NCBI GenBank assembly: GCA_030838445.1 | Contig: JAUZFQ010000016.1 | Location: forward strand, 1-59,246 | DNA length: 59,246 nt | From: Pyrinomonadaceae bacterium | GTDB lineage: Bacteria; Acidobacteriota; Blastocatellia; Pyrinomonadales; Pyrinomonadaceae | Direction: 5' to 3' | Part shown: in pieces, positions 1 through 9,279 of the stretch | How the letters are laid out: each line of letters starts with the position of its first letter | Numbering within the stretch: position 1 is the stretch's first letter | Translations under genes and position numbers: made by a program | The notes under the pieces: generated by a model | Database searches by the model: none | Seen by the model: only the letters and a program-made list of their open reading frames with translations | Told to the model about the DNA's origin: nothing

Positions 1-47
1 CTTTCGTCTTCAATTCGTCATCCCGCATCCCGCCTTCACCGTTTCAG

Positions 48-1106
48 TTAGGGTACTTCGATGGTCAGTTCGCGCGCGAAGATGAAGTTGGGGCGCTTGC
101 GGCCTTTCATGTACTTGGCGGCGGTTTGCGACAGCGAGGTGACGAGGATCGGGAGCGCGATGGTGGCGTCGCAGTTGACGTAGGCCGAGACCGCGCCGCG
201 CGCGAGCTTGCCGTAGATGAGCGACTCGTCGTTGACCGTCCCGGCCGAGCGGCCGCCGGGGTGCGGCGCGTCGCTCGAAATCTGGATCGCGTACTTGTGT
301 CCGCGCGCGGGCGTCTTGACGATGTTGGTCGCAACTTCCATCTGGTGGAGGAAACTGCGCGACGTGCCGCCGCCGATATTGATCACGCCGGAGACGCGCG
401 CGCGCGCCGCCACCTGCGTGAGATCGAGCACGTCCTGAATGAGATCGAACTGGAAGTTGTTCTTCTTCTCAAAGCGCGAGTTGGCGATGCCGATGCTGAT
501 CGAAGAGTCGGCGATGGTCGGGCAGAAGATGGGCACGCGCGCCTTGTAGGCAGAGGTCAGCACGCCGTCGTCGGTCGCAATCTCGGCGAGTTCACGACCC
601 AAGAGGTGCAGGAACTCGCGCGTCGAGTAGGGGCGCGTCTGGTCGAGTTGGTTGGTGAAGCCGCCGACCCACTCTTCGGCCTCGCGGTACTCCTCTTCGC
701 TCGCGATCACGTCGAGCATCCGGCTGATCTGCGAGGCTTCGAGTTCGGCGTCGGTCATCTGCGGGTGCGCCTGAAAGTGCTGGCGGCCGAGCGTCTCATG
801 CAGGTCGTGGAAGAGCAGCGCGCCGGAGCAGACGAGCACGTCCACGAAGCGGTTCTTGATGACGTAGGCCAACAGGCGGCGCATCCCCGCCGGGATGAGC
901 GCGCCCGAGGCGGCGACGAAGATCGTCGTGTTGTCGCCGAGCATGTCGAGCCAGATGCGGTGCGCCTCGGCCAACTGGCGCGCGCCGAAGCCGGTGCCCT
1001 CCATCTTCTCCAGCAGTCCGGCCACCGAGCGGTCGCGATCCACCTGTACCGGGCGCGTCGGGACGGTCAGATATTTCGAGGGTCGGGGTTTGCGTTGAGT
1101 TACCAT
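48..1106 (-). CDS. deoxyhypusine synthase family protein (probable homospermidine synthase)
   Basis: Enzyme of the deoxyhypusine synthase fold. Bacteria lack eIF5A, so members of this family in bacteria are usually considered NAD-dependent homospermidine synthases or related aminobutyl transferases acting on polyamines. Seen: a Gly-rich nucleotide-binding stretch (VINIGGGTSRSF), the segment SSDAPHPGGRSAG and, near the end, LIYGKLARG, whose Lys sits where the family carries its aminobutyl-accepting lysine. I start at the ATG at 1106 (352 aa). A TTG eight codons further upstream lies inside the palindrome at 1122-1198 and is less likely. The arginine decarboxylase gene lies just upstream on the same strand, so the two probably form a polyamine unit. 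The exact substrate cannot be read from sequence. Confidence 0.85.
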   Translation of the reverse strand: MVTQRKPRPSKYLTVPTRPVQVDRDRSVAGLLEKMEGTGFGARQLAEAHRIWLDMLGDNTTIFVAASGALIPAGMRRLLAYVIKNRFVDVLVCSGALLFHDLHETLGRQHFQAHPQMTDAELEASQISRMLDVIASEEEYREAEEWVGGFTNQLDQTRPYSTREFLHLLGRELAEIATDDGVLTSAYKARVPIFCPTIADSSISIGIANSRFEKKNNFQFDLIQDVLDLTQVAARARVSGVINIGGGTSRSFLHQMEVATNIVKTPARGHKYAIQISSDAPHPGGRSAGTVNDESLIYGKLARGAVSAYVNCDATIALPILVTSLSQTAAKYMKGRKRPNFIFARELTIEVP

Positions 1107-1121
1107 AGTTTTTTGAGGAAT

Positions 1122-1198
1122 GAGTTTCAAGTTTCAGGTTTCAAGTTTCAAGTTGAAGAAATTCAGACTTGAAACTTGAAACCTGAAACTTGAAACTC
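1122..1198. repeat. perfect GAAACTTG-type palindrome
   Basis: Two 31-nt arms (1122-1152 and 1168-1198) are exact reverse complements around a 15-nt loop. Each arm is itself built from repeats of the word AGTTTCA/GGTTTCA. The right arm runs into the stop codon of speA. Related elements stand at 43278-43428 and 45821-45923. It lies between two co-directional genes, so it could attenuate or process the shared transcript; that role is inference. Confidence 0.9.
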
Positions 1199-3131
1199 AC
1201 CCCTTCCTCTCTTTCCCGTTGACTGCGAGATAGGTGTAGGCGCTGACGCGGGATTCGTAGAACTCGACGAGTTCCGCGCCCTCGGCTTCGGTCAGGAAGC
1301 CCTGCTTGATGCGCTGCCTGACCTGGCGGCGAAAGCCGTCGTGCAGTTGCCCCGGCTCGTAGCGCGCGCTCTCGACCGCTTCGCCCACGGTCGTGCCGCG
1401 CAGGACTTTCTTGATCAGATAGCCGTCCTCGTCAATGTGGATGTGCGCCTCGTTCGGCGTGCCGAAGAGGTTGTGGTTGTTGCCCATCGCTTCCTGATAC
1501 GCCCCGACCAGCAGGAACGCCAGATAGTATGGCTCGCCCGCGATGAGCGGGTGCAGTTCGAGCACCTGCTTCACGTCGTGCAGATCGACGAACTTGTCCA
1601 CCACGCCGTCCGAGTCGCAAGTGATGTCGCAGAGCGTGGCGTAGGCGGTCGGCGTCTTGTTGAGACGGTGAATCGGGACGATGGGGAACAACTGGTCGAG
1701 CGCCCAGTGGTCGGGCGCGGAACGGAAGACCGAGAAGTTCGTCAAATACTTCGCGCGCGACAGCCGACGCAGTTCGTCAAACTCCTCGGAGACATACTCG
1801 GCCTGCTGCGCGTACTTGTCGGCGCGCTCGCACACGTCCCAGAAGAGCACCTCGCCCTTCGCGCGGTCTTCGAGCGAAATGAGGCCGAGGTTGAAGAGCG
1901 TGAACATCGTGTCGCGCTGTTCGAGCGCGTCGTGGTAATACTCGCGGTAGTTCTTGATGCTGATCCCGCGGCGCAGGTCGCCGAGTTCGGTGACGACCTG
2001 CGGATCGTCCGCGTCAATCTCAATCGGCGTGATGTCTTCGACGACCGTCTCGATCTCTTCCTGCACGTTGGTGACGAGTATGGCGTGGTAGGCGGAGAGG
2101 TAGCGGCCGGACTCCTGTATGACGGTCGGGTGCGGCACGTTCTCGTCGTCGCAGACCTGCTTGATCGTGTAGATGACGTCGTTGGCAAACTCCTGCGAGT
2201 TGTAGTTGGCGGAAGAGTCGAAGGCGGTCTTCGAGCCGTCGTAGTCCACGGCCATGCCGCCGCCGACGTCGAGCAACTCGATGGGAATCTTCATCTGGTA
2301 AATCTTGGCGTAGACGCGCGCCGCCTCTTTCATCGCGTTCTTGATGCGCTTGATGTCGGTCAGTTGCGAGCCGATGTGGAAGTGGAGCAGGCGCAGCATC
2401 TCGATGCGCCCCGCCTCCTGCAAGCGGCGGATGACTTCCAGCAACTCGGTCGTCGTCAACCCGAACTTCGCCGCCTCGCCGCCCGACTTCTCCCAACGTC
2501 CCGAACCCTTCGAGTAGAGTTTGACACGCAGGCCGACGAGCGGCAGATCGCCCTCGTGGTCTTCCTCGAAGCTTTCGGCGAAGCGCAGGATGTGGTCGAG
2601 TTCGCTCATCTTCTCGATGACGATCACGACGCGCTTCCCGGCGCGCGCGCTGACGAAAGCGAGTTCGATAAACTCCTCGTCCTTGAAGCCGTTCAGGACG
2701 AGCAGGCTGTCGGACGCCTGTTCGAGCGCGACCGCCGCGTAGAGTTCGGCCTTCGACCCGGCCTCCAACCCGAAGTCGTAGCGCGTGCCCTCGCGCAAGT
2801 ACTCTTCGACCACCGCGCGCTGCTGGTTGACCTTCATCGGGTAGACGCACATGTGCGTGCCCTGATATTCAAATTCGCGGATGGCGTTGCGGAAGGCGCG
2901 TTGAAGTTTGCGCACCTGCGCGGTGACGAGTTGGGGGAAGCGCAGGAGGACGGGCGTGGAGATGCCGCGACGTTCGAGGTCGTCAATGATCTCTTTGAGA
3001 TCGGCGGAAGATTTGGTGTCCGTGTCCGAGGGGTGGACGATCAAGTTACCTTTGCGGTTGATGCCGAAGTAGCCGGCTCCCCAATTTTCGATGCCGTAGG
3101 TTTCGAGCGTCTGTTCAATAGCCGTGGTCAA
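1197..3131 (-). CDS. speA: biosynthetic arginine decarboxylase
   Basis: PLP enzyme of fold type III that converts arginine to agmatine, the first step of one route to putrescine. It is 644 aa, the usual length for SpeA. Seen: the PLP-lysine motif YPMKVNQQR about 115 residues in, the barrel glycine motifs LLHFHIGSQ and LDVGGGMAVDYDG, and the substrate-side motif FSVFRSAPDHWALDQLFP. The start is TTG at 3131, preceded at suitable distance by AGGAG (revcomp of the bases just right of 3135). Downstream and co-directional is the deoxyhypusine-synthase-like gene, supporting a polyamine role. Confidence 0.95.
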   Translation of the reverse strand: MTTAIEQTLETYGIENWGAGYFGINRKGNLIVHPSDTDTKSSADLKEIIDDLERRGISTPVLLRFPQLVTAQVRKLQRAFRNAIREFEYQGTHMCVYPMKVNQQRAVVEEYLREGTRYDFGLEAGSKAELYAAVALEQASDSLLVLNGFKDEEFIELAFVSARAGKRVVIVIEKMSELDHILRFAESFEEDHEGDLPLVGLRVKLYSKGSGRWEKSGGEAAKFGLTTTELLEVIRRLQEAGRIEMLRLLHFHIGSQLTDIKRIKNAMKEAARVYAKIYQMKIPIELLDVGGGMAVDYDGSKTAFDSSANYNSQEFANDVIYTIKQVCDDENVPHPTVIQESGRYLSAYHAILVTNVQEEIETVVEDITPIEIDADDPQVVTELGDLRRGISIKNYREYYHDALEQRDTMFTLFNLGLISLEDRAKGEVLFWDVCERADKYAQQAEYVSEEFDELRRLSRAKYLTNFSVFRSAPDHWALDQLFPIVPIHRLNKTPTAYATLCDITCDSDGVVDKFVDLHDVKQVLELHPLIAGEPYYLAFLLVGAYQEAMGNNHNLFGTPNEAHIHIDEDGYLIKKVLRGTTVGEAVESARYEPGQLHDGFRRQVRQRIKQGFLTEAEGAELVEFYESRVSAYTYLAVNGKERKG

Positions 3132-3569
3132 CTTCCGGTCTCCTGCCTCCCTCGTGTTCGTGTTGGGGCATCAAGTGCGCGCCTGTCGGTCTCCGCGCTC
3201 CGCCTTTAGTGGGAACATACATGGTTGGAAAACTTAAGGTCGCAGAGTAACAGAAAAACCGGAGGCAAACAATAACTATTTTTGGCGCGCGGACGCCCCG
3301 CGGCGGGCTTAAACAGTCGCCCCAGAAAGGTTTAGGAGACGTGCGCGGGCGTTGTTGAAAAGCGTGCCACCAAGTTTCTCGCGTGAAACCTTGACAGGGT
3401 TGGCGGCGGCTCTATAATGCGGACTTTTTTACAGCGTCTCACGCAGCAGTTGAACGACGCCCGCTTTGAAGCATTTGTCAAACTTCTCAACAGTAGCACG
3501 CACGTTCCGCAGCAGCACGACGGCGGCCTGTCAGACCCACACTCCCTACACAACCGAGCAGGAGATAAC
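3132..3569. other. divergent intergenic region speA/glnA
   Basis: 438 bases between two divergent genes. It holds the glnA promoter at 3391-3418 and, after it, a leader of roughly 145 bases before the glnA ATG. The speA side (3132-3300) shows its Shine-Dalgarno but no convincing consensus promoter to my eye. I found no riboswitch in the leader. Confidence 0.6.
3391..3418 (+). promoter_or_regulatory. sigma70-type promoter of glnA
   Basis: A perfect TTGACA (3391-3396) and a perfect TATAAT (3413-3418) are separated by 16 bases. The direction and distance point to glnA, with transcription expected to begin near 3425. This is the strongest consensus promoter I see in the window; glnA would be expressed from the housekeeping sigma factor, not from a sigma54 site. 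Confidence 0.8.
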
Positions 3570-4994
3570 ATGAACGCAAAAACGGCCTTGAAGTATGCCG
3601 AGGAGCAAGGAGCGAAATTTCTCTCCGTCAGATTCACAGACCTCGTGGGCGCATGGCACCACTTGACTTACCCGATCCACGAACTCGACGAGGGATCGTT
3701 CGAGGACGGCTTCGGCTTCGACGCCTCTTCTTTGCGCGGCTGGGCTTCGATCCACGAGTCGGACATGCTGCTCGTGCCCGACGCGGGTCGGATGTGGATG
3801 GATCCCTTCGCAGAGGAGCAGACGCTCTGCCTCATCGCCAACGCCGTTGACCCGATCACGAAAGAGGGCTACGGCCTCGACCCGCGCTCCGTCGCGCAGC
3901 GCGCCGAGAGCTACCTGCGTTTCACGGGCCTGGCCGACACCGTTTACTTCGGCCCCGAAGCCGAGTTCTTCGTCTTCGACGGCGTGCGCTTCAACAACGA
4001 CCAGTTCTCCGCCGGTTACACCATCGAATCCGACGAAGGCCACTGGGCTTCGGGGCGTGCGGCCGACGAGGCGAACGGCCCCAATCAGGGCTACCGCATC
4101 CGCCCGAAAGAGGGCTACGTGCCCGTCCCGCCGACCGACACGTTGAGCGACCTGCGCTCAGAGATCGCACTCATTCTCGAACGCTGCGGCATCACGGTCG
4201 AATGTCACCATCACGAAGTCGCCACGGCCGGACAGTGTGAGATTGACATCCGCTACGCGACGATGCTCGGCACGGCCGACAACCTCCAACTCTTCAAATA
4301 CGTCGTGCGCAACACGGCCTACCAGTACGGCAAGACCGCGACCTTCATGCCGAAGCCGCTCTACGGCGACAACGGTTCGGGCATGCACTGCCACCAGAGT
4401 TTATGGAAAGGCGAGAAGCCACTGTTTGCGGGCGACGGCTACGCCGGTCTCTCCGAGATGGCGCGCTTCTACATCGGCGGCCTGTTGAAACACGCCGCGG
4501 CCGTCGTCGCCTTCGCCGCGCCGACGACGAACAGCTACAAGCGACTCGTCCCCGGTTTTGAAGCCCCGGTCAACCTCGCCTACTCGGCGCGCAACCGCTC
4601 GGCGGCCATTCGCATTCCGATGTTCTCGACCAACCCGAAGTTGAAGCGTTTGGAGTTTCGTCCGCCCGACCCTTCGTGCAATCCTTACCTCGCCTTCTCG
4701 GCGATGCTGCTCGCAGGTCTCGACGGCATCCAGAACCGCATCGATCCGGGCGAGCCGCTCGACAAGGACATCTACGATCTCTCGCCGGAGCAACTCAAAG
4801 ACGTGCCGAGCTTGCCGGGGTCGCTCGACGAATCGCTCAACGCGCTCGAAGCCGACCACGACTTCCTGCTCAAAGGCGACGTGTTCACGCCGCAACTCAT
4901 TGATCGCTGGATCAGTTACAAACGCGACAACGAGATCACGCGCCTGCGCATGCGCCCGCACCCGTTGGAGTTCTCGATGTACTACGACATCTAG
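3570..4994 (+). CDS. glnA: type I glutamine synthetase
   Basis: Makes glutamine from glutamate, ammonia and ATP in the cytoplasm. From the ATG at 3570, preceded by AGGAG, the protein is 474 aa, the usual GSI size. Seen: metal ligands E130/E132 in [12 protein letters not shown], the ATP/Glu site [10 protein letters not shown] (H273), the Glu-flap segment with E331 and [10 protein letters not shown], and the C-terminus SMYYDI. Y402 in [11 protein letters not shown] matches the adenylylation site of the I-beta class, and glnE, encoding the adenylylating enzyme, is about 4 kb downstream. An in-frame extension to 3417 would overlap the promoter and is not credible. Confidence 0.97.
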   Translation: MNAKTALKYAEEQGAKFLSVRFTDLVGAWHHLTYPIHELDEGSFEDGFGFDASSLRGWASIHESDMLLVPDAGRMWMDPFAEEQTLCLIANAVDPITKEGYGLDPRSVAQRAESYLRFTGLADTVYFGPEAEFFVFDGVRFNNDQFSAGYTIESDEGHWASGRAADEANGPNQGYRIRPKEGYVPVPPTDTLSDLRSEIALILERCGITVECHHHEVATAGQCEIDIRYATMLGTADNLQLFKYVVRNTAYQYGKTATFMPKPLYGDNGSGMHCHQSLWKGEKPLFAGDGYAGLSEMARFYIGGLLKHAAAVVAFAAPTTNSYKRLVPGFEAPVNLAYSARNRSAAIRIPMFSTNPKLKRLEFRPPDPSCNPYLAFSAMLLAGLDGIQNRIDPGEPLDKDIYDLSPEQLKDVPSLPGSLDESLNALEADHDFLLKGDVFTPQLIDRWISYKRDNEITRLRMRPHPLEFSMYYDI

Positions 4995-4997
4995 AGC

Positions 4998-5146
4998 GAA
5001 CGATGAACGATGAATTGAAGACTGTCAGTAGTCCGTGGTCAGTTGTCAGTTGCATGTGACCATCAACCAAGTTGCTAAAGACTGTCTTGAACAACTGACC
5101 ACGGACTACTGACCACGGACAGCTTTCAGTTAATCGTTCATCGTTC
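4998..5146. repeat. nested GTCAGT-type palindrome, copy B
   Basis: Inner arms 5024-5046 and 5091-5113 are perfect 23-nt reverse complements made of the word GTCAGT/GTCCGTG. Outer arms 4998-5020 and 5123-5146, built from GAACGATGAACGAT, also pair. The core 5053-5091, read on the minus strand, is 39 nt long and matches 31 of 39 bases of the core of copy A (19649-19687). It follows the glnA stop by 3 bases and could terminate transcription. Confidence 0.85.
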
Positions 5147-5258
5147 CGCGTTTATTTCTCCGCCGTCATTCCGCGCTCAACGTTTACGGGTCACATCTGA
5201 TATTGTGCCGGGTGAGATATTACGCGAAACGTGACGGCCGCCGTCCGAGGAGTTGATG

Positions 5259-5708
5259 ATGAGCGAAGATATTCGGGACACCACACCGGCCAGATCGAGT
5301 AATTTGTTGCAACGCGTCGGCATCTACGCCGCGCTGGCGCTGGTCGCCTTCCTCGTCGGCTTCGTCCCGATGTGGCTCAAGGCGCGCGAGAGCGGCCACC
5401 AACTCGCGGCCTCGGAGCGCACGCTCGGCCTCACGCGTTTGCAGAACCAACTCGCCTCGGCCGCACTCGACGCGCGCCGCGGCGATTACGAACCGGCGCG
5501 ACAAGCGGCCAGCCAGTTCTACACCTCCTTGCAGGCGGACATTGACAAGGGCGACGACTCGCCGCTCACGCCCGCGCAGCGCACCGCCGCGCAGGCGTTG
5601 TTTGCAGGGCGCGACGAGATCATCACCCTGCTCGCGCGCAGCGACCCGGCCGCCGCGGATCGCCTCTCCGACGTGTACGCGGCCTATCGCAAACTCCTGA
5701 ACGGGTGA
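5259..5708 (+). CDS. small single-pass membrane protein, function unknown
   Basis: 149 aa. One clear membrane segment near residues 21-40 (IYAALALVAFLVGFVPMWL) follows a short polar N-terminus; the rest is Ala/Leu-rich and helical (ESGHQLAASERTLGLTRLQ...), probably a periplasmic coiled-coil-like domain. I place the start at the second of two adjacent ATGs, 6 bases after CGAGGAG. It is followed by a 23-nt tandem repeat. No family recognised; it stands alone between glnA and the propeller gene on the other strand. Confidence 0.7.
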   Translation: MSEDIRDTTPARSSNLLQRVGIYAALALVAFLVGFVPMWLKARESGHQLAASERTLGLTRLQNQLASAALDARRGDYEPARQAASQFYTSLQADIDKGDDSPLTPAQRTAAQALFAGRDEIITLLARSDPAAADRLSDVYAAYRKLLNG

Positions 5709-5798
5709 CGCAACAACTAGCAAACGTTTGACGCGACGACTCGTAAACGCTTGGCGCAACGACTCGTGATCGTTTGACGCAACGATTTGTGAACGACG
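5706..5798. repeat. 23-nt tandem repeat, four units
   Basis: Four imperfect units of the form GTTTGACGCAACGACTCGTG plus three bases follow directly on the stop codon of the preceding gene. They differ at a few positions each. No similar unit was noticed elsewhere in the window. Confidence 0.8.
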
Positions 5799-5871
5799 TT
5801 TGAAGTGTCTCTATACTTCGCCCGTGCCCGTCCGTGATTCTTGCGCTCGACTCCTTCACGCATTCCCGCTC

Positions 5872-7248
5872 TTACTTCCCGACTGCGAACAGGTGGTGTT
5901 GCGTCCGCACGAACATCCGTCCGTCGGAGATCGCCGGGGTCGCCATTAAAAGTTCGCCCATCGGGTTGCGCGCGAGCAACTCGAACTTCGCGCCCGCCGC
6001 GACGACGAACATCTCGCCATCCTCGCTCGGCAAATAAATCCGCCCGTCGGCCGCCACCGGCGACGCGCTGAAACCCCCACCCTGATGCGGCAGTCGCTCG
6101 CGGTAAACCTCCGCGCCCGTCTTGAGGTCGTAGCAATCGAACACGCCCTGATTCGAGAGCACGTAGAGGTGCTCGCGGTAGATGAGCGGCGTCGGCATGT
6201 AAGAGCCGCGCCCCTGCTTGCTCCACGCGATTGACTTGTTGGAAGACTGATCCTTAGCCAGTGTGATGTCGCCCGACGCACCCGCGCGGATGACGAAGAT
6301 CGGGGCTTCCGGCCGCCGCCCGCTCGCGACGACGATCAAGTCGCCGGAGAAGATCGGCGTCGGCGCAGTGATCTTCGAACTGCCGCCCAGCCGCCACAAC
6401 TCGCGCCCCGTCGCCGGGTCGTAACCGCGTATGAAGTTGGAAGCGTTGGTGACGATCTCGGTGCGCCCCGCGCCCGTGTAGACGGTCGGCGTGCCCCACG
6501 AAGGAAGTTCTTCGCGCGCGGTCTTCCAGAGCGTCTTGCCGGTCTTGATGTCCGACGCCAGCAGGAAAGACCCTTCTTGCGTGTCGCACTGCACGACAAC
6601 AGAGTCCTTGTAAATGATCGGCGAACTGGCCGTGCCCCATTCGTAACTCGGAATGTCGTACGCGCCCGCGTTCAAGACGCCGAGGTCTTTCTTCCACAGT
6701 TGACGACCGCGCATGTCGAAGGCGTACAAGCCCTGCGAGCCGAAGAAGGCGACGACGTAGCGGCCATCGGTGGCCGGGGTGGCGTTGGCGTAGGTGGCCT
6801 TGACGTGTCGTTTCTCGCGCGGCACGCCCTCGTAGGCGATGCGCTCCCACACAACTTTGCCGTCCTTCGCGTCGAGCGCGTAGAGCTTCCACTGCTGGCT
6901 CGAAGTGTCGTCCGAGGCGTCGCCGTCGCCGTAGAGGCCGTGTCGGAAAGTGCCGTCGCCGCGCGCGCTGCTGACGGCGGTCGTGACGAAGACGCGCCCG
7001 CCCCAGACGATGGGACTCGAATGCGCCAGCCCCGGAATGCGTGTCTTCCATTTGATGTTCTCGCCTTTCGGCGCGTTCCAACTCTGAGGCAAATTCTGGC
7101 TCTCGGCGACGCCGGACGCGTTGCGGCCGCGGAAGGAAGGCCAGTGCTGCTGCGGTGCGCCGGGTCGCGTCTTGGCGGAGAGGTTCGTCGCGCAACTCGT
7201 CACGCACAGGAGCAGCGCGAACAGACTCGTGTTCAATCTCGACTTCAT
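5872..7248 (-). CDS. exported PQQ-like beta-propeller protein
   Basis: 458 aa. The N-terminus ([15 protein letters not shown]) is a signal peptide with a plausible lipobox ending at Cys. The mature part has the repeated blade pattern of PQQ-like/YVTN-type propellers: [99 protein letters not shown]. Such proteins without an attached dehydrogenase domain are found as binding or scaffold proteins outside the inner membrane; no catalytic residues can be assigned. The ATG at 7248 is preceded by GGAGAACC. Confidence 0.85.
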   Translation of the reverse strand: MKSRLNTSLFALLLCVTSCATNLSAKTRPGAPQQHWPSFRGRNASGVAESQNLPQSWNAPKGENIKWKTRIPGLAHSSPIVWGGRVFVTTAVSSARGDGTFRHGLYGDGDASDDTSSQQWKLYALDAKDGKVVWERIAYEGVPREKRHVKATYANATPATDGRYVVAFFGSQGLYAFDMRGRQLWKKDLGVLNAGAYDIPSYEWGTASSPIIYKDSVVVQCDTQEGSFLLASDIKTGKTLWKTAREELPSWGTPTVYTGAGRTEIVTNASNFIRGYDPATGRELWRLGGSSKITAPTPIFSGDLIVVASGRRPEAPIFVIRAGASGDITLAKDQSSNKSIAWSKQGRGSYMPTPLIYREHLYVLSNQGVFDCYDLKTGAEVYRERLPHQGGGFSASPVAADGRIYLPSEDGEMFVVAAGAKFELLARNPMGELLMATPAISDGRMFVRTQHHLFAVGK

Positions 7249-7317
7249 GGCCGGTTCTCCTCAAATTCGGGCGGGTTGGTCAAAGTTCGCTACGAGGGCA
7301 GACGAGGTTAGTCAAAA

Positions 7318-8007
7318 TTAGTTGCGCGTGCGGCGAACGACGGCGGCGGCCGCACGCCGTTGCAGATAGTAATGCCACAAGAGCCGCGCGCCGACCGCAC
7401 GCCAGGGTCGCCACGCCTCGGCCATCTCTTCGAGTTCGACGGGCGCGGGACGCGACGCGAGGCGTTTAACTTCCTGCATTGCCACGGCGAGAGCGAGGTC
7501 TCCGGCCGGCCACGCGTCCGGTCTGCGGAGCGACATCAACAGGTAGATGTCCGCCGTCCACGAGCCGATCCCCTTCACGCTCGTCAATTCGGCCTTCACC
7601 GCTTCGTCGTCCATCCCGCCGAACGCTTCGAGGTTCAGACGCCCGCCCGCGACGGCCTCGGCCAGATGTCTGCCGTAAACGATCTTCTGGCGACTGAAGC
7701 CCGCGCCTTTCAACTCCGCGTCGTCGAGCGCGAGGAAACTCTCCGGCGTGAGCGGCGACGAAGTGAGCGCGACGAGGCGCGTGAAGGCGGCTTGCGCCGA
7801 GGCGAGCGACACCTGCTGCTCAAGGATGATGTGGACGAGCGTCGGGAAGCCCGGCGCGCGAAACCAGACGGGCGGCGTGCCGAACTCCGCGTGGAGACGC
7901 GCGAGGTCTCGGTCGCGCGCGGCCAACTCGCGCAAGCCCTCGGCGTAAGACCGCGCGGTTAAAATTTTCGGCTTCGATGTGCGGCGCGGGGCGTCGGCTT
8001 GCTTCAC
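7318..8007 (-). CDS. DNA-3-methyladenine glycosylase II-like (HhH-GPD)
   Basis: 229 aa DNA base-excision repair glycosylase of the AlkA type, removing alkylated purines. Seen: the HhH-GPD core with the hairpin LTSVKGIGSWTADIYLL followed by PDAWPAGDLALA, whose Asp after AG is the catalytic aspartate of the family; and FRAPGFPTLVHIILEQQVS at the front of the domain. It lacks the N-terminal AlkA/Ada domain, as in short HhH-GPD enzymes. It starts 3 bases after the stop of the DinB-family gene, so the two are translationally coupled. Confidence 0.9.
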   Translation of the reverse strand: MKQADAPRRTSKPKILTARSYAEGLRELAARDRDLARLHAEFGTPPVWFRAPGFPTLVHIILEQQVSLASAQAAFTRLVALTSSPLTPESFLALDDAELKGAGFSRQKIVYGRHLAEAVAGGRLNLEAFGGMDDEAVKAELTSVKGIGSWTADIYLLMSLRRPDAWPAGDLALAVAMQEVKRLASRPAPVELEEMAEAWRPWRAVGARLLWHYYLQRRAAAAVVRRTRN

Positions 8008-8010
8008 GCG

Positions 8011-8487
8011 TCAGCCCTTCTTCAACAGCGAAATCTGCCCGCCGTGATAAAGGTCGTGCTGCGCGACGCCGTGTAGCGTGACGTAGCAGGAGACGCCGCC
8101 GCCCGTCTCGCGGCTCGTCTCCGTGATGAGGACGTCTTCCAGACGCGCATCGCCGAGGCCGCGCACCGCGTTCGACAGAGCGTCGTGCCGCGCCTTCAAC
8201 TGTGCCAGCGTCTCCTGCCAACCGCGCTCGCTCGCGTCCGTCACGCGCGGCCAGTCGCCCTCTTCCGGCAGCCTTACCGCCTGACCTTCGAGCCGCTGAT
8301 GCACCGTCCGCTTCCAACCGCTCACGTGCAAGACGATCTCCCGGATGCTATGCGCCCGCGCGAGCGGACGCGCTGCGGCTTGCGCGGCCGCGACGCCTTC
8401 GAGCGTTTCCAAGAGCGAAGGGCCGCACCACGCGTCGCGGTAGAAGGCGCGCTGTAGTTGGTCTGTGAGCCGTTCGATCTCCGTCAT
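8011..8487 (-). CDS. DinB-family (DfsB-like) protein
   Basis: 158 aa four-helix-bundle protein of the DinB/YfiT superfamily, whose members bind a divalent metal through three histidines and often act as thiol-dependent transferases. Candidate ligands here are His in REIVLHVSGWKR and the pair in VAQHDLYHGGQISLL. It is the upstream partner of the HhH-GPD glycosylase with a 3-base gap, suggesting a common damage or detoxification role; that link is inference. Confidence 0.85.
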   Translation of the reverse strand: MTEIERLTDQLQRAFYRDAWCGPSLLETLEGVAAAQAAARPLARAHSIREIVLHVSGWKRTVHQRLEGQAVRLPEEGDWPRVTDASERGWQETLAQLKARHDALSNAVRGLGDARLEDVLITETSRETGGGVSCYVTLHGVAQHDLYHGGQISLLKKG

Positions 8488-8606
8488 TTCAAGTCCCCTC
8501 TCGTGTCTTGATTCTCAGAAATCGCAGACACGCCGACACGCCGCCCTGCGTTTAGAAAAAACGTTGCCGCTCTCGACTTCATGCGCCCCGGCCGCAGGCG
8601 AACGGC

Positions 8607-9134
8607 TCAACTCGCGTCGTTCTCTTCGACCACCACGTCCTCTCTCTTCGCATCTTCCATCGCCTCCGGCTCCAACTCCTCTGCGCTCCTGTTCAACTTG
8701 ATGAAGACGCCCCACGCCGCCAGGAGCAAGGCGGCCGCGACGGCGATCCCGGCCGCCTGCGGCAAGTGCGCCGGGTCGTCGTGGAGGAACTGGAAGACCG
8801 CCACCAGCGATTCGATTGAGAGCGACACGATGACCACCACCATGAACCGCGACAGGAAACGCCTGACGCGCGTCGGCGCGCTCATCTGCGCCCCGCGCTG
8901 CACCTCCTCTTCAAGGATGGTCTGTCCCAGTTCGAGCGCGGCCACCGCAATCGTCAACAGCCCCACGCATTCCAGCACCGCGTTGAAACGCTCGCCCAGA
9001 GGCTTCGCCGCGCCCGGATTGATCCCCTGCCACAACTCGATCCCCGCGAACACGACGAGCGCCACGGCGCAACACATGAACAAAAAGATGATCGCCAAAT
9101 ACCCCGCCGCGAATATCCTCCGAATGATTTTCAA
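8607..9134 (-). CDS. membrane protein with four predicted helices, unknown
   Basis: 175 aa. Hydrophobic stretches near residues 10-30 (AGYLAIIFLFMCCAVALVVF), 55-70, 95-113 (FMVVVIVSLSIESLVAVFQF) and 125-145 indicate four membrane helices, with an acidic C-terminal tail (EPEAMEDAKREDVVVEEND). It diverges from glnE with about 145 bases between. No family function recognised. Confidence 0.75.
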   Translation of the reverse strand: MKIIRRIFAAGYLAIIFLFMCCAVALVVFAGIELWQGINPGAAKPLGERFNAVLECVGLLTIAVAALELGQTILEEEVQRGAQMSAPTRVRRFLSRFMVVVIVSLSIESLVAVFQFLHDDPAHLPQAAGIAVAAALLLAAWGVFIKLNRSAEELEPEAMEDAKREDVVVEENDAS

Positions 9135-9279
9135 CGCGCCTCCGTTTCCGCCCGTGTGACTAGAGCGCCGGATTATACCGCATAGATTAACCAGCCTGCC
9201 CGCTTTGTCTTCCGGCTGACCGTCACCCGGCGCACATCGTTCCGCAACGCGGCGCGCTTCGCGTTACAATCGAGTCGCC

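Noticed and set aside
126-1172. 348-codon open frame antisense to the deoxyhypusine-synthase-like gene
   Set aside because: Arg/Ala/Val-rich shadow produced by high GC codon bias; no family pattern and fully overlapped by a real gene.
1341-3209. 622-codon open frame antisense to speA
   Set aside because: Typical high-GC antisense frame; the sense product is a complete SpeA.
5706-5798. 23-nt repeats as a CRISPR array
   Set aside because: Units are directly adjacent without spacers and no cas genes are present.
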